Source: Rhytidiadelphus loreus (lineage: Eukaryota; Streptophyta; Bryopsida; Hypnales; Hylocomiaceae). From it: a DNA stretch of 64,000 bases. The notes under the pieces are model-generated. The model was given only the letters and a program-made list of their open reading frames with translations, had not been told where the DNA came from and did no database searches. Numbering within the stretch: position 1 is the first letter of the stretch; each line of letters opens with the position of its first letter. The stretch spans positions 79,850,981-79,914,980 of the forward strand of contig OX344762.1 in assembly GCA_947034895.1 (NCBI GenBank), written 5' to 3'. Made by a program: the position numbers and the translations under genes. Below are positions 57,866-64,000 of the stretch, piece by piece.

Positions 57866-59863
57866 CTAGTAGTCACCTTTTAAATGTGATGCCAAGGAAC
57901 ACAGAAGCTCGGAATATCCGACGGGTTCCTCATCTTTCATTATGAAAACATCTGGTTCAATACCTGATTGCTTCATAATGACAAATCCACTTTCTATGTT
58001 CTCTAAAAGTTTGTTCAAACATTCGACATAACTCAGTGGACGCACAGAGAGAGCACATTCAACATCCAAAGTCGTTAACCTCTCCGACAAACGCCTGAGG
58101 ATTATCGCGTATGCTTCTCTGTGTAAAACCTTGTGAGGAGCTGCTTCACCTGCTTGAAATAAGTTATCCCTCAGCTTCTTCACAATCCAGCGAAATTGCT
58201 GTACAGTGACAGCATTCCCTATAATTTCTACGCATAAAATTTTTCGAACAGCTGCGCACACAATCGGATCCTTTTAATACTTTGTCCAAAAGCTCTGAAA
58301 TTGGAGAAGTTGAACTCTCTCCTGTGATCCAGATAAAATCGTTCGTTTCTCACAAAAAACTGAAACAGTGACAGATCAGTCGCAAAATGCACAGGCTTTA
58401 GCAACATAATTCAACTATTCTATATTCGAAACAAATCCTGTAACATTTCTGGCATAACAGCGCTCATACCAATGCAAATCCAGGAATTGGAAACATGTAA
58501 AAAACAATTTTTCACCTAAAAGTAAGAATGAGTCAACATTCTATAACCCCAAGATTTCCCCCCCTGGGCCTTTTGCGACACCTCACCGAAGGGTGGGGTT
58601 TTAAATTACGCAACTACTGACACATTATCTAAGGGCTCTTACTTTCATGAGACAAAAGGACCCTGCTACAAGGTCATAGTGTTATAATTATCGTAGTCTT
58701 TAGTATTTTAACAAGGAGAGAGAGGGAATTGAACCCACGATAGTTTCTGAAAACTATTCCGGTATATAATACCGGTGCCAGCCAACTTGGCATTCTCATC
58801 CTTGGATTTGATTAATAACATTATAGACCAGTTGTAGAAGGGTCCCTTTGCACCTGAAGAGAGTCCAAGTATCTCGGAAAGAATGTTCTCCCAATGGATG
58901 AGGTGGCCTAAGCTTCATGCCTCACACAAGGATAATTCTTCCTATATTCTTGGGTCCTCAAGAGTGCTTTGGGATTCATACTACATGGTATACAATGTCA
59001 TATTTTGCTTCACTCATTATTATTATTTTTTTAAATTAAGAAAAAAAAAAGAAAGAGCAAATATCCCAAGAATTAAGGCAAAAAAACGAAAGAAACGAAA
59101 TGTGAAATAAAAGCCATCAATTAGCATTCAATAGGAAAACCGTGGCAGATAAAATTCAGTCACCTTCTGTTACAAGATTATCTTCTTGTAGTAACTCTAC
59201 AGTAGCAGCGTCTTCGTTGATAGACATCACTCCTCCAGGCCCAGGAATCAAATGATGAACATCTTGAACAAAGTTTACATCTTGTCCAACATTAGGACTC
59301 TGCATTTCCTCTCCCAGGGAGGGAAGAAGGGCGGCCTTGCTTGGTTTAGGTACGGAATTCAAAAACGAATCCATTAACGAGATCTGTCTGTCGGATCTGT
59401 AAAAAGTAGGAAACAACTCTCATATTAGAATAAGGTCTGGATCAGTCGGTCTAAAAATCCAACTACTACAAAACACATGCAAAGAAAATAAATTGGGAGT
59501 ACTCCCTCGGTATGTGTGAATCAAAGATACAATGGACCCTAAAAGAGCAAGTGATCATCCCTTCAAGTAACCTGAGCACTAGAAACGAACGTGAAATTCA
59601 TATCTATTCTAACAAAGAATGAAATTCCTGGTAACGGAATCAGGCAATCGAAATTGCTCAAAAGATCGCTAAGGCGTCAGGAAACAACACAAGGGCAAGT
59701 CGTGGACAAAACCTTCAAGTTCATTTGCAGTTTCTATCCTCAACAATGTACAATACATACCAAGGATGCTAATCACTAGAAACTATTCACAACTCAATAA
59801 CCAGAATATCTGTGCGACCAATTGAAGAAAGAACAGCTCTTACAAGCAAAATTGCTCTGCCAT
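57866..59863 (-). CDS. Protein of unknown function, three coding exons
   Basis: I do not recognise this protein. Exons (minus): 59863-59844, 59396-59164, 58251-57866, in phase, 212 residues. It opens MAEQFCLSDRQISLMDSFLN, passes through a polar linker (VHHLIPGPGGVMSINEDAA) and a helical region (VQQFRWIVKKLRDNLFQAGE, LHREAYAIILRRLSERLTTL, CLNKLLENIESGFVIM), and ends LASHLKGDY. No signal peptide or membrane span is visible. Coding support comes from long open exons, good donors (GTAAGA, GTGACT) and matching phases; the 58251 acceptor (GTGTGCGCAG) lacks a strong pyrimidine tract and is the weakest point. Upstream, a leader exon ending near 60355 (donor GTATGT) splices to 60097-60021, which carries an ATG frame (MFTKRLLDRLKRCLGSSVSG) that is out of phase with the main frame after splicing. 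The 910-base last intron contains a tRNA-like sequence. Confidence 0.5.
58715..58801 (-). tRNA. Degenerate plastid-type tRNA-Ser (trnS-UGA-like) sequence
   Basis: On the minus strand the 87 bases begin GGATGAGAATGCCAAG and end TTCAATTCCCTCTCTCTCC. The acceptor side, a TGGGTTCAATTCCC T-arm and an ATAGTTTTCAGAAACTAT variable arm match the class II layout of plastid trnS-UGA. The anticodon stem CCGGT/ACCGG is kept, but the loop reads ATTATAT, so the UGA anticodon is lost. An extra base has entered the 5' acceptor strand. I read this as old plastid DNA in the nucleus, not a working tRNA. It lies in an intron of the unknown gene. Confidence 0.55.
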
Positions 59864-60020
59864 GTCGTTAGACAGACTGATTCGGAGTTTTAGACCTGCA
59901 AATCGGAACAACTGGAAGCATTATGACAACTGCTGCTCTTTGATATTTTTCTAATTTCATCGAAAAAAAATAGCAAGAAAAGAAGAAGAATTTTAGAAGC
60001 AAAGACTAACACTCACAAGC

Positions 60021-60097
60021 CAGAAACCGAACTGCCCAGACACCTCTTAAGACGATCTAAAAGACGTTTTGTGAACATGTTCACAATCTACAGTGAG
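60021..60097 (-). other. Leader exon with an upstream ORF
   Basis: Acceptor TCTCACTGTAG and donor TTGTGAGTG bound a 77-base exon. ATG at 60078 opens a frame (MFTKRLLDRLKRCLG) that, with the next exon (59895-59844), stops after about 29 codons and overlaps the main start. It could repress translation of the downstream frame, or be the true N-terminus under another splice choice. Confidence 0.4.
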
Positions 60098-61130
60098 AAT
60101 CAGGAGAACCAAGACATGTATGATCCTAATGCATGTGCATATCATGAAGATCCTCAGAGGCAAGTCAGGGTGAAAAAGACAGACGAGACCAAACACCCTC
60201 TCTTGATTATTCTAACAAACAACCTTACTACATAAAGGGGAATAAAAAGAGTAGAGTCAAAGAGAAGCAGTCCTCTCTTCATTCAACACAAAGGCAGGTT
60301 TCCACGGAAGCATGTAGCACCATGCCAATAACAAATCACTTCAAAAACACATACCTCCAAAAACAACGTCGACTGATCTGCGTAAGAATCCTTAACACGC
60401 CGTCGCTCGGCTCGGTTCTTGGATCACCAAGCCTCACCCCTTCACGACCTCCTCCGACGCCGTACGAAAGGGAAAAACACGGGCGGTATTAGCAGAAGAT
60501 CATAAACACTCCAGCAAACCGCGAATGCCGTCTTCCACCTTTCCCTCAGCCTAATGATTCCCCGCTTCTACAGCACTGGTCCAAAGGCACAGCAGCGAGC
60601 AGCGAGCAGATTAGGGGCAAGAAAGTAAGAAGCTCAAGAAAGTGAGATTCTGCAAACTTTAAAGAAGCACTCCCTGCACTGGCAGCCAAGCGTAACTCAA
60701 GAAACAATGCAACTGGCCCCGATCCCCCGACCGGACTGACAAAGAGATTAGTAGTGTAGCTTGCAAAGCCGACTACCACAGGAATGAGAAAAGCCGGTGA
60801 GAATAAATACTACTGTACCAAGTACCGCACTACCGCACCACATTCCGAACCAACAACTGCCTTAACTTACCAAATATTTTCAAAGATTGCCTTGATTGTG
60901 GAAGAATCGAAATAACGGAGGAAGCTTCTTCAAACAAGTAATAAAGGTATACAGTAATAACTCTTGCAAAAGTCCGTCGGAGTCAGAGCGCTGTTCGTCG
61001 GAGATTCGGCACTTGGCCATGAACATGATGACGGACGACATGCAGAATCGAAAGCAGCGTTCGGGAAGTTTTCGAACCTTGTTTGCCTGCCTTCGTAGAA
61101 GGAGCTGGGTTTAGGGCACCAGTTGCACCT
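60098..61130 (-). promoter_or_regulatory. First intron, leader and promoter of the unknown gene
   Basis: Donor GGAG-GTATGT near 60355 starts the first intron. Further upstream, to about 61.1 kb, composition is GC-richer than the flanks, as at other gene starts in this window. ORFs on both strands (e.g. 60546-60779 minus, 60896-61114 plus) are not recognisable. Confidence 0.35.
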
Positions 61131-64000
61131 CTCCTTATCAAAATCTCCCAGTTCATTTTCTCACTAAGTTAGTATAAAAAATCTCACGACTCACTTTCCT
61201 TCAACTTCAAATTTTGACAAAGGCTACTATCCTCCTCTTTCAAAGACATGCTGGTTTTGAAACTAAACTCCAAATGTCATTACATTGGGCAGACATGGGC
61301 GACAGAGCAGGGTTGGTAGTGGCATCCAATGAGGTTGTGTGAGCATGGAAATGTGAGCCTATGAGCCTTGAGCATATGTATAAATAGATATTTTACAACC
61401 ATTGAAGGTGCTTATAGTATAAACACCTATAATATAGGTATTTATAACATAAGTATCCTATAATCATGGAAGGTGTTTAGACACATGTAACGTAGGTGTA
61501 TAGACTCTTATGTTCATGTGCTCATGATTTTAGGCTCACATAATAGCAATCGTGAAGCAATACCTCCTTGTCCAATAACATATTGGCCTCTAGCACCCTT
61601 GATATTAGCCTTGGATTCAAAATGGTAAGTGGCTAAAATTTGACAATTTCATATCCATTTATAATTTCTGCACACTAGTTGATTAATGATCCTACCAAAA
61701 AATTTGTCCGTTTTTAGAATCTCCATTTTCAAATTCAAACTTGTTATTTTTCTAAAAACACTAGCTAACCGAATGAACTAACTGGTGTTTCTCCCAAACA
61801 TTGATTAAAAGCATATAGCACTATAATGAAAGTTTTGTATTTAGATGATATATAGGTCTATCAAACCATTTGAAGGGGGGGGGACAAAAATGAAAATGTT
61901 TTGACCATTTCGACATACACCCCTAGTTCCCTCCAGTGTTGAGAGGGCACAAGGGCACAAGAACTCTTGAATTCCAAATCAAAATCATTGCTTGTAGTTA
62001 TCAAATCCTTTGATCATGATGGCCCCCTCCCCCCAAAATGCGCCACTGACCGTAAACCGCCATTTTCATTTTGTGTGTATCTCCAAAATCAATTACATAT
62101 CTATAGTATACTTGCCAATTACCACACAGACAAAATTCGAATCTTTCTACACAAGATTTTAGAAAGTTACATGCTTTGAAACTTGGAATGATTATTAAAT
62201 GCAATGTTAAGATTCACTTTCAAATAATAGAGTGCATACAGGTTTTCCTCTTGCAAATTTTATTTCAACTTAAAGGTAACAAGCCTAAAATCTTGTGAAA
62301 AGAAAGCTTGTAGCTATTCACCGCTCAATTTGCAGTGATTGTGCGGTGACACTCCCATTTCATTTTACAAATTAGTACATGAATTTGTGCACCAAAGACT
62401 CAAAGAGATTCATCATGTGCATTAGTTTGGCACATTAATTGTAAATTTGCCAATTTACCATTTAATTAATACTTCAACGTTCTATGCGGTCCTTGTCCGG
62501 GGATTGAGAAAGACAGTGTGCGGTGATTGGATCTATTTTGGGTAAATGGCGAGTTTACTCTATGGGGAAGAAACGTGCTGTTTTAGAACCAAACATTGTT
62601 CCTTTCTAACTTTTGCATACGGTACCCAAATGCCACATTCTTTGGTGCATTGGAACCTCCTTTCAAGTCCCGTCAAGACAATCAATGAAAGTTGGACCAG
62701 CACAGTAGCACAAAAGTGTCTGTTTGGGGGGAGTAAGTTACCCTAATTTGATTCCCGTGTTCCGTCACTGTTCTGCACACAAGGTTCCATTGATTGGGCG
62801 ATTGACTTTCTGTCCACTCGTTTGTTTTCGCACACTACACTTGAGGCTCAAGCCACGTCTTAATTCTAATAAGTAGCCTCCACGGCTGCTCCGTTGCCTG
62901 AGGAGTGAGGACGATGACGAAGAAGCGTGAACTTATTAAGTTTCGTCGGCAATAGACCGGTGCCGGTGCTTTAATGGCTCCCACATGGGACGGTCCTGGC
63001 CGTCCACTCTCCGGCTATGTCACTCACGGCACGGGAGGGGCATATGCTCGTCTGCTTCGGAAAGTTGCGGAAGAAAGCTTGAAGTTACCGTACGTTGGGA
63101 GGACCAGACGAAGCTGCTGCACCAATGCACCACCGGTTAAGCTTAGTTCATTGTTAGCTGGTGGAATTCGGGGGAAAAAATCATTTGCAATTGGAAAATA
63201 TTCGAAAAAATTCAGAGAAAAATTCAATAAATTTTTTATTCAGAGTATAAAATAGAAAAAACAACAGACTTGGTACTTGAAAAAATGGTTCAATGTGGTA
63301 ATTTTTAGGAAAATAGATGGTAAAACTCAAAAAATATTCCAAACATTGGGTTGCTCTATGAGCAATCTTTTTTTTCTATTTATTTGTGTGGAAAATTTTC
63401 TCGACCATCTTATCTTGTTTTGTTTTCACAGTAGCAAATTTATCAAAGGTAAAAGGGTCAATTTTGTGTGAAAATTTGCCTGATGCCGATACCATGTACT
63501 TCCCCTATCACTTCTTGGGTCTACTTTTGATGTCTACATTGGCACCATAATCAACACCTTGCCCATCGCCCACTTCACCAACACCACCTTAGTCTCTTGG
63601 CAAATCATCTCCTCCTACTTGTCTTGCCTTGGTCTTGATTTGGAGTCAAGAAGTTGGCTATTATTTCTACCTAGTTTTTGTTTCTTATGCATTCAATTTT
63701 ATGTCTTTTGTCAACTTTTGCCCTTTATTCACACCAAGGTTGTCATTGTACCACCTTCTTGGATTTGTTGTCGCTCGAACTATAGATCGCAATTTGGCTA
63801 TGTGGCTCTTACACAATTTCAAATTAGGGATAGCTAGTCAAACTTTTTTAGAATAGCTTTTGTAAGTGCAAGGCCTTCTCTCCTTTAGTTCGCAATTAAA
63901 TAATTGAAATTTAAACACTTTCATTGGCCTAGAAATTAGAAATGGTCTATTTTGATCAATGAGAGCTCTCGTAATTTTTGTTTTCTTGACTTGAACTCAT
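61131..64000. other. Intergenic DNA, no gene recognised
   Basis: Mostly AT-rich. A GC-richer patch at 62.85-63.15 kb has a short plus-strand frame (62974-63255) with no recognisable domain and could be the start of an unrecognised transcript. A G-run lies near 61876-61884. No RNA gene, element ends or protein remnant were found. Confidence 0.45.

Overview
The window is a stretch of nuclear chromosome from a land plant. The evidence is spliced genes with GT-AG introns, plant-specific protein families (a plant-type non-specific phospholipase C, an FQR1-type quinone reductase, a BLUS1/SPS1-like kinase, a Dof-type zinc finger) and long AT-rich intergenic DNA full of small inverted-repeat elements. 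The compact genes, very AT-rich spacers and scarcity of retrotransposon coding sequence fit a seed-free plant such as a moss or other bryophyte. This is an impression from the sequence and not a proven assignment.

Layout. 0.5-6.1 kb (minus): Ste20/SPS1-related Ser/Thr kinase, 14 chained exons, with a tandem duplication in intron 1 that copied the end of exon 1. 7-19 kb: AT-rich, gene-poor DNA with tandem repeats, dispersed repeats and a degenerate SmD3-like open frame at 16.2-16.6 kb. 20.0-21.7 kb (minus): complete four-exon WrbA/FQR1 NAD(P)H:quinone oxidoreductase. 22-26.7 kb: repeats, two long foldbacks and a 19-bp minisatellite. 26.8-27.4 kb (plus): intronless ORF that keeps only the ubiquitin-like N-terminus of an NPL4-like protein, followed by a new basic tail with an internal duplication. 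29.9-31.8 kb (plus): four-exon glyoxalase I/VOC protein. 36.4-38.5 kb (minus): complete four-exon non-specific phospholipase C. 40.7-51 kb: repeat-rich, with several well-formed MITEs, one of them with an identifiable empty site at 8.1 kb. 51.1-52.4 kb (minus): single-exon 436-residue protein with a divergent Dof-like zinc finger, a long acidic repeat and coiled coils. 54-55 kb: GC-richer island with a CAG run, no gene recognised. 56-57 kb: MITEs. 57.9-60.4 kb (minus): spliced gene of unknown function with an apparent overlapping upstream ORF. A degenerate plastid-type tRNA-Ser lies in its largest intron. 60.4-64 kb: no gene recognised.

The genes do not form a pathway. Light/stomatal-type kinase signalling, quinone redox, methylglyoxal-type detoxification and phospholipid hydrolysis are independent housekeeping or signalling roles. 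The more unusual material is the set of truncated or rebuilt protein ORFs (NPL4-like, SmD3-like, Dof-like) sitting in repeat-rich DNA, and the rich population of non-autonomous inverted-repeat elements. Exon coordinates were worked out by hand from splice-site consensus and reading-frame continuity. No database search or transcript data were available.
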